From positions 66,280,043 through 66,344,042 of the forward strand of contig OX578281.1 in NCBI GenBank assembly GCA_951217055.1: a stretch of DNA of 64,000 nt, written 5' to 3'. Shown here one piece after another: positions 11,617 to 22,670 of the stretch. This stretch comes from Gerris lacustris. Taxonomy: Eukaryota; Arthropoda; Insecta; Hemiptera; Gerridae. Numbering within the stretch: position 1 is the first letter of the stretch; every line of letters starts with the position of its first letter. A model generated the notes under the pieces. It was not told the DNA's origin, did no database searches, and saw only the letters and a list, made by a program, of their open reading frames with translations. The translations under genes and the position numbers were made by a program.

Positions 11617-12045
11617 ATGGTGAGGGCCCTCTGGTAATAATATAGATAAATTAATGGTGAGGGTCCTCTGGCAATAATATAGATCAATTAATGGTGAGGA
11701 CCCTCTGGTAATAATATAGATCAATTAATGGTGAATGCCCTCTGGTAATAATATAGATAAATTAATGGTGAGGGTCCTCTGGTAATAATATAGATCATTT
11801 AATGGTGAGGACCCTCTGGTAACAATATAGATCAATTAATGGTGAGGGCCCTCTGGTAATAATATAGATCAATTAATGGTGAATGCCCTCTGGTAATAAT
11901 GTAGATCAATTAATGGTGAAGGCCCTCTGGTAATAATACACATCAATTAATGGTGAGGGCCCTCTGGTAATAATACACATCAATTAATGGTGAAGGCCCT
12001 CTGGTAATAATACACATCAATTATTGGTGAGGGCCCTCTGGTAAG
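11617..12045. repeat. 37-bp tandem array, about 12 units
   Basis: The unit is AATTAATGGTGAGGG-CCCTCTGGTAATAATATAGATC. It repeats every 36-37 bp from 11617 to 12045 with single-base variants (GAGGG/GAATG/GAAGG). Each unit carries the palindrome GAGGGCCCTC. A single related copy (GTGAGGGCCCTC) occurs at 58289 in a LINE 3' region, so the array looks like an expanded piece of LINE 3' UTR. Confidence 0.85.
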
Positions 12046-12054
12046 ATAATAAAC

Positions 12055-12450
12055 TTTAAATCGCCATTTTCCAACAATGTGGGATTTGCGCATTCATTGT
12101 TCTGGCATACGGGGGACGAATATGATATTTATATTATTTTTTCTTCGTTTGTGTGGCAGATATCAAAACGAAATTCAGTGGAAATATTTTTCTAATTAAG
12201 GGAATAAAATTTCAGCGCCATCTTTAAAATTTTGCAGATTCAACAAAGAGGTTAATGACGTCACTAATATATTAGCTTCTTCCTGGCAGCACAACTGCAT
12301 GTAAGGATTGATATTTTAAGCAAGTTTCAAATCTTTAACTGAAACAGTGTGGGAGAGATATACCTGACACAAACAGACAGACATCTAGCTAAAAACCACA
12401 CTAAAATCGTATATTTTTTTATGAAAACAATACTTTTCCTTGTGGTAAGG
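12055..12450 (+). mobile_element. Family I element fragment
   Basis: It holds TCGCCATTTTCCAACAATG, AAGCAAGTTTCAAATC (core-like), CTGACACAAACAGACAGAC and the end hairpin ACTTTTCCTT-gtggt-AAGGAAAAGT (12430-12454). It shares the end hairpin and layout with 42300-42670. Open frames on both strands overlap it and are not genes. Confidence 0.55.
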
Positions 12451-12710
12451 AAAAGTAAAAACAATATAAAACTTACTAGGCATCGCGTGGCTCTATCATT
12501 GAAGCGAGCGTATTGCAATGAAATACTGAATATTGAAATTTATTAATCATGATGAATGTCATAGTTGAAGATAAGTAGAAGAGGGTAGTGTGGGGAAGAG
12601 TGGGGGTACTCGGTACAAAGCTTTACTTCCTAAACAAACCTATACACTATCACTATACGACTATAACAATCTTCACCACCCGCGGTAGCTTTTAAACAAT
12701 TATTATAAAT

Positions 12711-13240
12711 GTATCTCGTCACTACGCAAAGAATTTTGCTTGTATCAAGTTGAAATTTTGCATACCTGTTTCAATTGTGCATTAGATGGTGTATATGAAG
12801 TTTTATTAAAATCGTTACGTTAGAACGTAAGATATCGGTAAAAAGGTTGTTTTCTCTATTATAAACGTTTAGGTCCGCTTTAATAGTTTTAGCGATCTTT
12901 ATTAAGTCATAGCGGTGTCGCTGTTGGTTTTAGTAAAAAATGTTATTTGTAAAAAATGTTCGTCTCATCGAATAGATGATGATAGAATATTTTCCCGTCC
13001 TGAAATTCCAATTTAATTTTTGTACCTTTCGTTTACGCGAGCGTTGCGCGCGAACTCTTGGACGGATCACGCTGTCCAACGAACTTAGCCTGAGTATTAG
13101 TAAGAGGAACATGTATACCAAATTTCAACTAAATCGGTCAACTTTTACTCAAGTTATCGTCACACGCGTAAACGTACAGACAGACAGACACGGAGCATAA
13201 TTCGTTGAATGTAGGAAGCTCGCTACGCTCGCTTCAATTA
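12711..13240 (+). mobile_element. Family C element, copy 1
   Basis: Blocks in order: TTGCTTGTATCAAGTTGAAA; AAAATCGTTACGTTAGAACG; TTTAGCGATCTTTATTAAGT; GCGGTGTCGCTG; CGCGAGCGTTGCGCG; the core ACCAAATTTCAACTAAATCGG; AAGTTATCGTCACACGCG; CAGACAGACAGACACGG; and a closing hairpin GAAGC-tcgctacgctc-GCTTC (13213-13234). The same blocks recur at 35856, 48395 (inverted) and 52490. It is non-coding. Confidence 0.7.
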
Positions 13241-13371
13241 AGTCAAAATTAATAATTAAAATTACATTAATTATAGTATACAAATTGCAAAACATTATTT
13301 GTTTTCTATAAAAAAAAGTCAACCTAAATAACAAACATAATTATATGTGTATCTAATGATAAAGCAATTCT

Positions 13372-13374
<3 letters not shown>

Positions 13375-13449
<75 letters not shown>
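13375..13449. repeat. (AT)n microsatellite, about 37 units
   Basis: There is an uninterrupted AT dinucleotide run. Minus-strand frames reading Ile-Tyr repeats come from it and are not genes. Confidence 0.95.
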
Positions 13450-13451
<2 letters not shown>

Positions 13452-13732
13452 TGTATATATATTCGACGTATTAATTTGATAATGGGGAGGAAAGTATACA
13501 GACGGATATATGACCTGCCAGGAGCAGGAGGGTTCAGTAAACAGCACAAGATTAATGACTCAGACATTTTTCCTGCATCATTCACCAGCCATGTTAAAAA
13601 TATAATTAGTAGGTATACATTTAAACATGGCATAAGTGCTAACATAATAAATTATTCAGAGCTTATTACATTATTAATCGAGCTTAATTAAAAATTATTG
13701 TTAAAATGATTTATTATGTATTTGTATAAATA

Positions 13733-14537
13733 CAGGTTAGGTTAAAGAAACCGCACTTTTTTGAACATTTTTAGCTCAGCTTCTGTAGTAGGTAGAGATA
13801 CGGGGTTGGCGGTGTCTGAAAACTACATTCATCTACTTTAAATTTCATATCTATAACTTTAACAACTATTGGGTGAAAGCCATGATATAATGGTTTGAAA
13901 TTGGATCTTTTAAAAAGTTGTTTTTCGGGTGGTAATCTTGTCTGGTATTATACTTTTGATAGAATAAATTACCATATGGTGAAGAGGGGGAGGGTTCTTT
14001 AAGGGGGGGGGGGGGGGGGGGTAAGTAGGGGGAGTCCCATAGTGTTATAACAAATATTGAAGATGTGTTAAGCACAATGTTGCCTGAAGTCTGGGCAATT
14101 TTCTTGCAAGTGTTGAATTGTTTGCAAGGAGCGATGGGACGGGGTAACATCTTGCATAAACGTGTAATTTAGCATTGCATATTTAATTTCAGGCAAAATT
14201 GTGCTTAACCCATCTTCAATGTTTGTTATAACACTGAGGAACTCCTCCCACTTACCTAGAAAGAACCCCCCCCCCCCCCCCTTCCACCATATGGTAATTT
14301 ATTCTATCAAAACTATAATACCAGACAAAATCACTACCGGGACAACGACTTTTTTTAAGACCCTATTTCAAACCGTCGCGTCATAGCGTGGCTTTCACCC
14401 AATCGTTTTTAAAGTTATATATGTGAAATATAAAGTAGATGAATGTAGTTTTCAGACCCCGCAAACCCCATATCTCTATCTACTACAGAAGTTGAGCTAT
14501 AAGTGTTCAAAAAAGTGCGTTCTTTTGGCCCACCCTG
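13733..14537. mobile_element. Family H inverted-repeat element (TA target sites)
   Basis: It is flanked by TA on both sides and ends in CAGGTTAGGTTAAAGAA and its inverted counterpart TTGGCCCACCCTG. The arms are over 300 bp each: GTCTGAAAACTACATTCATC is answered by GATGAATGTAGTTTTCAGAC. They meet at opposed G and C runs (about 14005-14025 and 14267-14281). It has no transposase. The ends and TA duplication suggest a Tc1/mariner-type non-autonomous foldback element. Confidence 0.75.
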
Positions 14538-14617
14538 TATACTTTAAATTTAATTCATTTAAGTAATCAATTAATTATTATTATTAATTAGCTATTGTTA
14601 AATAATAGTCCAGGAGC

Positions 14618-17593
14618 CAGGTAGATTTACCTGGAAAGTATTTTGAACTTAATGGAATTTTTACAGGTAACTCAGAGGTCCTCTGGGATGCCATTGCTGA
14701 GTTTTCGACCTCGTGGCCCTTGTGCTTACTTGGGGAGGGGGGAAAAACCCCAATTTTTCCTCCAATTTTTCGGTTTTTCGCCTCTAGCTGGAAAACTATG
14801 CGTCAAACAAAAAAACTTTACAAGTACAAAGTTAAAGAGCATCAAATTTCCTATAAAAATCACTGGTCATACGACTATTTTCACCCATTAGGTACTGTGA
14901 TACAGCATTGTGAAAAAATGCCAAATTTTTAAAAATGTGGATTTTAGCGAAAAAAGCGTGTTTTTGGGCTTATAAAATAGATTTATCATCATAAATTGAG
15001 TATTCAACATTTCTATGTGTACCATAATAATATGTAACCCCCTGTAAACCCCTCACTGCCCTCTCCCCCCCCCCTCCCCCAGAAACAAATTTGATGACGA
15101 ATAATGTGCGTGACTTATTGATTACGAAGGAAAAGAAGTTCTATCCTTCCCTTAATTTTTGACTTTTTATCTTTTAATAAAATAAAAATATCAATAGTCC
15201 AGGAAATTAAGCGCTTTGGCCCGCAATTCTTTCGTCATGCATCGATTTACTTGAAAATTTGACAGTAGGTAGAGAATAGTCCAACCATCAAAATCTATAT
15301 CATCTATATCATCAATGCTATTACCCTGGGGGTGGTTGCTACCCCATCTCGGGGGTTGAAATTGATTATTTTATTTTAACCACAGGAATCGATGGAAAAG
15401 CTAATTCTAAGTCAAAAATGATCTATACCTTTTTTTTAAAAAATTAATATTTTTCGAGTTATTCGCGATTGAAAGAAAAAGTTGTTCGACCTTTTTGATC
15501 GGTTTTTCGCGAATAACTCGAAAAATATGCATTTTATCAAACAAACAGTAAGAACAAAATTATAGCCTATAAAAAAAGAAAGAAAATCCTTATTTTATAA
15601 ATCATTACGACCAATACGGACCTACCTACGGCTTGTTAATTGTTGGCTTTTGTTCGTCAAATGCTAAATTTGAGAGATTCAGAGTCAAATAGCGATAAAA
15701 CTGTCCATTTTACGAGGAAAACGTATAGAAGTTTTTTTAAAGTAGACAAAAAGGGCTTTCATTTTTTAAAAATTAGAAGTCGATAGCATCAAAATTAAGT
15801 GAGTTACGATGAAAATAAAGTTAGTCCCTACATTTTTCTACGAAAAAATCAGTGAAAACAACCCCCTAATTACCACCCCAATTCAAATTGATCGTCACCC
15901 TTCTACGGTTTTGTGTGGATCACATGGGACACGACATGAGAACAGCTTAACTCTAACTTTTCGGGAATATCCAGACGGCGGAAGTATGAGGTACGGGTTA
16001 CAAAAGTCAAAATAGTATAAATCCTTTATGATGAATGTCGTTAGATAGCTCTTTAAGAGAGCAGTAATTGTTGTTATAATCACTTGTCATATTTTTCATT
16101 TAAGAGGGGGTTAACATGGGAAAACAGGAATAAATGGTAATGCTAAAAATTAGAAATATTATTATTTTTGATCCGATATGAATGAAAATTGGTATCCGTG
16201 CTTTATTTGATGTCAGAAAAAGAATAAGAAATAATTTGTGTGTATTTAGTACTTTGGGTACAAATCGTTGTAAGGGGTGGTTTTTAAGGGTTGAAAAATT
16301 GCAAAATAATGAAATTGGTAATATTTTAGGCAACAACATTCTTAAATTAGTCGATATAATAAATTAATCATTTATTTAAGGATAAATATTATTTTGTACA
16401 TTAAGGTCTAATAAGGGTTGATTTATAAGGGTTGAAATTTTTTGAAATTGTGTTCGAAAGTATAAAACAATCATTATTCAACTAATCCAAACGAAATTTC
16501 ACCCACCTTAAGCTTTAAAATGTTACTTTATAAGTTTTGATAATTGAGGGTAGTTTTCATCCCTAAAAAATAAACAGCGCCCATCGGCATAATATAGATT
16601 TTGAAGTACTGTGTGGGCACCGGGTGCGAAAATCCGCCGAGCACAACGTCAACGAGGATGATACTGATGACGACGGTACCGACGACCTGCTCGACAACCT
16701 ATGCCAGGAAGGCATGGACGTAGAAGGGGCTGACGAGTCGCTTATCGAAGAGAGACTCACGAAGATTTAATTTAATGTTCATTGTTTGTTTATTATTTTC
16801 ATATTATTTTGTTTATTATTATAAATGCATAATTATAGATAACTTGTTTACCTACGTAATCAATAAGTTACGCACATTATTATCGCTTCTTAACATTGCT
16901 TTGGTTTTTCAATTTAAAAATAAAATTAAGTCCTCCGTTTGAACGGGGCCTGAGGTGGACCGCCCTGAGCCCCTTGCCTCCGGTACGCTACTGATCAGAG
17001 GATCCTTTCCCCCTCCCCTCCACCCTAAAGTAAGATTGATGATAACACCATGTTAAATGTTTCAGGGAAGAAGAGGTTTTATTTAACTTATTTTTCAAAT
17101 TTGGTTCTGGGGGGAGGGGGGGGGGGGAGAGGGCAGTGAGGGGTTTACAGAGGGTTACATATTATTATGGTATACATAGAAATGTTGAATACTCAATTTA
17201 GGATGATAAATCTATTTTATAAGCCCAAAAACACGCTTTTTTTCACTAAAATCCACATTTTTTAAAAATTTGGCATTTTTTCACAATGCTGTATCACAGT
17301 ACCTAATAAGTGAAAACAGTCGTATGACAGTGATTTTTATAGGAAATTTGATGCTCATTAACTTTGTACTGGTAAGTTTTTTTGATTGACTCGTAGTTTT
17401 CGAGCTAGAGGCGAATAACCAAAAAATTGGCGGAAAATTGGGGTTTTCTCCCCTCCCCAAGTTAGCACAAGGGCCACGAGGTCGAAAACTCAGCATTCGC
17501 ATCCCAGAGGACCTCTGAGTTACCTGTAAAAATTTCATTAAGTTCAAAATACTTTCCAGCTCGACCTGTTTTTTTTCGACCTGGCTCCTGGAC
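14618..17593. mobile_element. Family G inverted-repeat element, about 3.0 kb
   Basis: TA flanks both ends. The ends are GTCCAGGAGCCAGG and CCTGGCTCCTGGAC, with inverted arms of about 480 bp (14618-15090 and 17105-17593) that meet G/C runs at 15063 and 17108. The interior (15090-17100) has TTTTTCGAGTTATTCGCGA as an inverted pair near 15455-15530 and, near its right side, a short acidic open frame (16567-16770). It shares the terminal GTCCAGGAG with family D and is its largest relative here. Confidence 0.75.
16567..16770 (+). pseudogene. Acidic open-frame tail inside family G element
   Basis: This stretch stands out for its higher GC and codon-like texture. It reads 67 codons to a TAA, with the sequence VLCGHRVRKSAEH followed by an Asp/Glu-rich tail (DDTDDDGTDDLLD ... 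ADESLIEERLTKI). A possible splice acceptor (AAATAAACAG) precedes it. The strand assignment rests on the acidic tail and the clean stop. I do not recognise the family. It could be the C-terminus of the transposon's own protein or a captured exon. Upstream sequence holds no matching long frame, so the gene is broken or its other exons are not visible. Confidence 0.4.
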
Positions 17594-17942
17594 TATAATG
17601 AAATGATATCGAAAAAGGTGTAACCGGAAATTCAGTAATGATGATACGGTATTAAGCAGTTGGTTTGTTCTTGTGGTAAAATTGTTGAGACAATGTAATT
17701 ATATTCAACATTTTAAGAAATGTTTAAGGACGTTAGTGTTAATAAATGATATTTCCACGTAAAAAATTAAAAAAAAATCCATTTTCAATGAAAAGCTACT
17801 CTTCAATAAAATCTCCTGCTTGTTCTTAAATGAAGATTCATAGTATTACACTTTGTTCAGAATGTAAACTGTATCCCAAAAAGTACAATTTTCTAAAATC
17901 GTACAAGAGGAAAGAACTTTGAGGCAAAATTCAGTCCTATAA

Positions 17943-19355
17943 GTCCAGGAGATAGCGTGCAAAAAAGTGTTTGACTAACATCAAGCTAGAATTTTGTGCA
18001 CAAGTTAATCTTTTAGTGCCTTTTAAGAATATGTGGTCAGCTATGTTTGTCTGTCAATAGACATTTGTAAAAAACAAATGTTTTTGTCAATAGACATTTG
18101 TAAAAAATCACAGGGAAGTACTTGCGTCCAAGTACTTTTTAGGGTTTTGTAGATGAGTAAGCATACCCGTTATGTAATTATGATTCTTTTGTCCCGGGTT
18201 CGATCCCCCGGGGGGTCACAATGTTTTTTATCAGTAATAAAGACAAGATAAATTACATTTTTCAGGAAATTTGCATCGCCCCGTCCATAAGGTATAACCA
18301 TGAATTATTTCGAAATTTTAGCACCAGCCGATCTATAGTGCTTGGGGAGGGGAATTTTTTTTGGTATATTTTGATTTTTTAACCAATAAGAAATGCAAAA
18401 TTTAAAAAAGCATATATATTTTTGTGTCCTACTCTTCAGCAGTTTTCATTTGATACCAAACTCAAAATTTTCAAAAAATAAAATTTTGGGCGCACTTCAC
18501 ATTTTCGCGTCCAAAATTGGCAATTTATAAAAATTACGGATGAACTCCCGGAATTTTCATCGCGCCACAATAAGGTATTAGCATGAATTATTTCGAAATT
18601 TTAGCACCAGCCGATCTATAGTGGTTGGGGGGGGGATTTTTTTGGGGTATATTTTGATTTTTTTAACCAATAAGAAATGCAAAATATAAAAAAGCATATA
18701 TATATATTTGTTTCCTACTCTTTAGCAGCTTTCATTTGATACCCCACTCAAAAATTAAAAAAAAATAAAATGTTTTGAGTTTATCACATTTTTTCGAATT
18801 GCGCATGAGCATATCTAATTTTGAACTTCTGTATATTTTTCCTGTGGTTGGGTCAAAAAGTTGCACCAGTGTTTCAAATTTCAGCACTTTCGCTTAAACG
18901 GTTCGGGCCCTATGAACCAAAGAGCGACGGACGGACGGACACATCACCCTCGGTATAAGGGTTTTGAGAAGTATCTACAAAACCCTAAAAACAAATGTTT
19001 GTGTCAATAGACATTTGTAAAAAACAAACCGGTGGAGAGCGGCCATGTCCCCCTAACTATGGTGGACAAAATGATATTTCATTATCCTGAGTTCAAAATT
19101 AGTTGATGTTATTTTGTCATTTGATAGGTTAGTTATTCAAATATTGCTCCAAATCAAAGAGGCATGTTAACATTTTCCACCAACATAGGTGAGACATGGC
19201 CGCTCTCCATCGGTTTGTTTCTTGAAATGCCTATTGCCAAGCTATTTCCCGTAGACGAACTTAGCCGACCTCATATTCTTAAAAGGCACTAAAAGATTAA
19301 CTCTTACTCAAAATTGATGTTAGTCAGATACTTTTTTGCACGCTATCTCTAGGAC
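17943..19355. mobile_element. Family D foldback element interrupted by family E
   Basis: The ends are GTCCAGGAGATAGCGTGC and GCACGCTATCTCTAGGAC, with TA on the right. Blocks such as CTTTTAGTGCCTTTTAAGAA and the inverse TTCTTAAAAGGCACTAAAAG form the arms. The centre has been displaced by a complete family E element at 18136-18991. Around the insertion the segment TCAATAGACATTTGTAAAAA occurs three times. It is non-coding. Confidence 0.75.
18136..18991 (+). mobile_element. Family E element, complete, nested
   Basis: It has perfect 19-bp inverted ends TTTTTAGGGTTTTGTAGAT and ATCTACAAAACCCTAAAAA. Just inside the left end is a B-box-like GGTTCGATCCC (18196-18206). The interior contains two copies of a block of about 290 bp (CATCGCCC/CATCGCGCC ... 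ATTTTAGCACCAGCCGATC, at about 18270 and 18560). Near the right end are the core TTTCAAATTTCAGCACTTTC and the tract GACGGACGGACGGACAC. The last 40 bases fold back (GGGTTTTG...CAAAACCC). There is no transposase. Confidence 0.8.
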
Positions 19356-19439
19356 TATAATATCATTTATATAATCGAGTAGTGTCCCGAGTCCCAACGA
19401 CTCACCTCGAAATAATTTGTTATTGCTAAGCTAAGCCAA

Positions 19440-19600
19440 CTACATTTATTCCAATAAAAATAAATGTTTGTGTGATTTGCTGATCTTTAAATAGTTATAA
19501 TAACTTATCAAAATTAATATACTTAATTTTACTTTTTTTCTAAATATAAATTTAAGCCCGTTGTCACGGGCTTAACGGCTCGTCAATAATAAGTGGAGTG
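19440..19600 (+). mobile_element. Family K end fragment
   Basis: TTCCAATAAAAATAAATG through AAGCCCGTTGTCACGGGC to ACGGCTCGTCAATAATA is a diverged direct repeat of 20330-20475. It marks a second K-type end about 880 bp upstream. Confidence 0.5.
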
Positions 19601-19969
19601 AAAGATTATCATTACTTATTTAAGATACCAGGTTTATTTAATTAACCAGTTTTATACGAGTGTGTGTGTTTGTGGTTGTTAACTTTACTTATTTCTATTA
19701 CCTATTTTTTTAATTTAAAGAAAAACATAACAGAGTGAGGAAGTAATATTTCATTGAGAGGATTACAATAAATCATGTGTTATGCAAAATAATAATATAC
19801 GTGATTTAGATACAGGGAAGTTCGCTAAGGTCAAACCTAACCTCGACCCTTATCATAAGGGCTGTCAAAAAATGTTAACAAAAACAAAAGGAGGAGATAA
19901 TTTATTATTATCCTGTCTTGTCACAGTTTCATTATAATTTTATATATTTATATATTATATATATATACT

Positions 19970-20475
19970 AGCTGTCACCCCGCGCTCCGAATAACTTTTC
20001 GGATTTTTCCAGTCGGTTTGGGCCAATTTCCGACCAAACGCAAAAAGCCGCGAGTCTCTAGGTGGTCTAGAAGAACCCAAACATCTTGATTTGATTAGCA
20101 AGTCTGTGGGGTTTGATTATGGTGGGTCAACAGAAACGTTAAATCATAATCTCCTTTCACTGTCAACATAAGTTTTTTTAGGTTTTTTATTTTATATAAA
20201 ATTGTTAATAACATTGGTTCTACTCAATATTTTTCGATGAAACCAAGCCCACAAATTGAGTGACATGCTTGCGCTCACATCTGAAAAAGATATGAATCTA
20301 TTTCGCTTAGCCAGTTTTGCGCCTATAAATTCCAATAAAAATAAAACTTTGTTTTGATTTGTTAATCTTTCAAATAGATATAATCACTTTTCTAAATTAA
20401 TTTACCTAATTTTGCTTTCTTTCTAAATATAAAATTAAGCCTGTTACATCGGGCATTACGGCTAGTAATATAAAA
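19970..20475 (+). mobile_element. Family K element
   Basis: It runs from TATACTAGCTGTCACCCC (GCGCTCCG follows) to GGCATTACGGCTAGTAATAT, so both ends show the CTAG word in inverted sense. The interior GTTCTACTCAATATTTTTCG and CAGTTTTGCGCCTATAA matches, inverted, the element at 5041-6035. No open frame of note. Confidence 0.55.
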
Positions 20476-20669
20476 AAATATATAAAAAAATAAATAAATA
20501 AAATGTGTCTTGTTTCTTCCAAACAGTTGCTTTTTAAAAAAAAAAAAAAAAAACAGATTGTTTAAACCAAATTGAGTAATTTTTGTGGCAGTTTTTAGTT
20601 TTCAGATTTCATACATCTCCATTAGACAGACAATCTCGGGCTTTGTACGATCTTGTTTGATAACGAACA

Positions 20670-21310
20670 TTTTTTTAGGGTTTCATAGATCCGTCTATGA
20701 AACCCTAATGCCGAGGGTGATGTGTCTGTCTGTCCGTCGCTCTTTGGTTCATATCTCTCGAACATATCGAAAGAATTATATCGATATCGGTTGGGATATC
20801 GAAAGAAAATATCGATATTTCGACATCGAGTGGATGAACTAAAGGCCGTCGGGCAAGTTTTCCCTCTGTTGAGCAGAAAAAGACATAAAAAAAGGTCACC
20901 GGCTTCCGATTTTCGATATTTTCTAGAAATATCGATGTCGCCGATATATCGAAAGATCAACATCGATATAAAAAATCGATATTTTGATGTTTTCGATATA
21001 TCGGAATCGATGTCCCAACCCTAGAACATATTAAGCTAAAAAGTTGAAATTTGAAATACTAGCGAAACTTTTTGAACAAAACATGGAAAAAATAAACAGA
21101 AGATAAAAACTTAATATGAGCATGCGTAACTCGCAAACATGTTTTTAATTTTTAAGTGGGGTAGCAAATGAAAGCTCCTGAAGAGTAGGTTACAAATATA
21201 TATATGCTTTTTTAAATTTTGCTATCTTTAATGGTTTAATGAGTTAAAATATACCCAAAATAAAAACCCTCCCCACCACCCTATAGCTGCTAGGCCTAAA
21301 ATTTAAAATT
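20670..21310 (-). mobile_element. Family E copy interrupted by a TATCGATA-rich insert
   Basis: It starts with the hairpin TTAGGGTTTCATAGA-tccg-TCTATGAAACCCTAA, then TGTGTCTGTCTGTCCGTCGC and TCTTTGGTTCATATCTC. It resumes at about 21030 with AGTTGAAATTTGAAATACT and ends in the AGGCCTAAAATTT block. The four overlapping open frames across 20585-21024 are repeat translations. Confidence 0.6.
20762..21018. mobile_element. TATCGATA-rich inverted-repeat insert
   Basis: The segment consists of inverted ATATCGATAT words at both sides (ATATCGATATCGG and CGATATATCGG). Between them is a less AT-rich middle (GGCCGTCGGGCAAGTTTTCC). It interrupts the family E sequence, so it is a younger insertion. TATCGATA is also the core of the insect DRE promoter element, but nothing here shows promoter use. 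Confidence 0.5.
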
Positions 21311-21334
21311 TCAAGATAAAAAGAACTTTTTATA

Positions 21335-21909
21335 TACTACTTTTTTAAATTTTTCTGTTGAATCGTATGTAATGTTGATAATATAATTGTTATTGTTATA
21401 TAATATATAATGTTAGTGAAAAAAAAAAAATAGTTCCGAATTTAATTACTTCACATAAATGACAACCATCTAGAGAGCTGATCTTAAACCTATAAAAGGA
21501 CATATCTTTGTACAACGGATCTCCCCAACACAAAATCTAAAGCGTGCCATCAATATATTTGAAATAATATAATCGATATTTCCTGTTTTGCTGACATTCA
21601 ATGTTTATCTATCACAACTTTAAGACCCGTCAAAATGAAGATTGCAAATACTTTGGGATATGTCAAAACAAATAAAATAACTTGCGGATTTTTTCTGAAC
21701 TAACTATCCATACAGCAAAATTTGCTGAAAACCAATTAAATTCTGCTGAAAGATGGCTAAAAGTATTAAAATAATGCATTGTCATCGTGTTCTGAGCTAT
21801 GCTAAAAGTTTCAAATGTCTAGCTATTTGGGAAGTTAGTTAGAAATCGATTGCCAGATTTGTACCGGACAAACAAACAAACAAGAAAGCAAGCTAATAAA
21901 AACGTAGTA
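21335..21909 (+). mobile_element. Family L element, copy 1
   Basis: The ends are TACTACTTTTTTAAATTTTT and AATAAAAACGTAGTA (inverted). The interior has CCATCTAGAGAGCTGATC, GTACAACGGATCTCCCC and TTTGTACCGGACAAACAAAC. Copies also occur at 26336 (inverted) and 52059 (shortened). It is non-coding. Confidence 0.75.
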
Positions 21910-22091
21910 AAAATACTTACAAATACTTTATTATAAGGCTATGAAGATTTCCCAAAAACATTAATTTACCTGAACCAGGGACACTTTGGGCCCTTCCACT
22001 TTGGGGGGGGGGGATTTTTGGGGCCTTCTGCCTAAATTTATTTATGTTTTTTTATTTTCATATTGAGCAGGGTAGGGAAATAATAAAATAT

Positions 22092-22670
22092 TAGGTACTT
22101 GTTAATTACAGAAGGCCTCCCTAAAAGTTAGAGGTGTTAAGAGGTGGTTACAGGCGGTTAGAGGTGGTTAGATGTGGTTAGAGGTGGTTAGAGGTAGTTA
22201 GTGGTGGTTGCAGGCGGTTAGAGGTGGTTAGATGTGGTAAGATGTGGTTAGAGGTGGTTAGAGGTGGTTAGAGGTAGTTAGAGGTGGTTAGAGGTAGTTA
22301 GTGGAGGTTAGAGGTGGTTAGAGGTAGTTAGTGGAGGTTAGAGGTGGTTAGAGGTAATTAGTGGTGGATAGAGGTTGTTAGAGGTGGTTAGAAGTAATTA
22401 GTGGTGGATAGAGAGGGTTAGAGGTGGTTAGATGTAATTAGTGGTGGATAGAGGGGGTTAGAGGTAATTAGTGGTGGATAGAGAGGGATAGAGGTGGTTA
22501 GAGGTAATTAGTGGTGGATAGAGGGGGTTAGAGGTGGTTAGAGGGGGTTAGAGGTGGTTAGAGGTGGTTAGAGGTAATTAGTGGTGGATAGAGGGGGTTA
22601 GGGGTGGTTAGAGGTGGTTAGAAGAAACACCTCTAACTTTTAGAGAGGGCTCTTATTTAATGAGTACCAA
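22092..22670. mobile_element. Inverted-repeat element whose interior is a minisatellite
   Basis: The outer words AGGTACTTGTTAATTA and TTTAATGAGTACC, and the inner words CCTCCCTAAAAGTTAGAGG and CCTCTAACTTTTAGAGAGG, face each other. Everything between them is the 10-bp array listed next. The innermost arm sequence (TTAGAGGTGTT) itself resembles the array unit. Confidence 0.6.
22139..22620 (+). repeat. GAGGTGGTTA minisatellite, about 48 units of 10 bp
   Basis: Units of GAGGTGGTTA with variants (GAGGTAATTA, GTGGTGGATA, GAGGGGGTTA) repeat without a break. Variants occur in recurring order (GAGGTAATTA, GTGGTGGATA, GAGGGGGTTA), pointing to amplification in blocks of 30-50 bp. Strand bias is extreme: almost no C on the plus strand. 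Confidence 0.9.

Noticed and set aside
13353..13645. Minus-strand frames reading Ile-Tyr repeats
   Set aside because: They come from the (AT)n microsatellite.
16656..16700. CTGATGACGACGG as a hammerhead core
   Set aside because: There is no GAAA box or paired helices; it lies in an acidic coding-like tail.
18191..18215. B-box sequence as a genuine tRNA gene
   Set aside because: There is no D arm, anticodon arm or acceptor stem; only the T-arm-like part is present in a repeat.
20585..21024. Four overlapping frames of 64-113 codons on both strands
   Set aside because: They are translations of TATCGATA-rich and GTCT repeat sequence; no domain is present.
22139..22620. CRISPR-like array
   Set aside because: Units are 10 bp without spacers, in a eukaryotic genome; it is a minisatellite.
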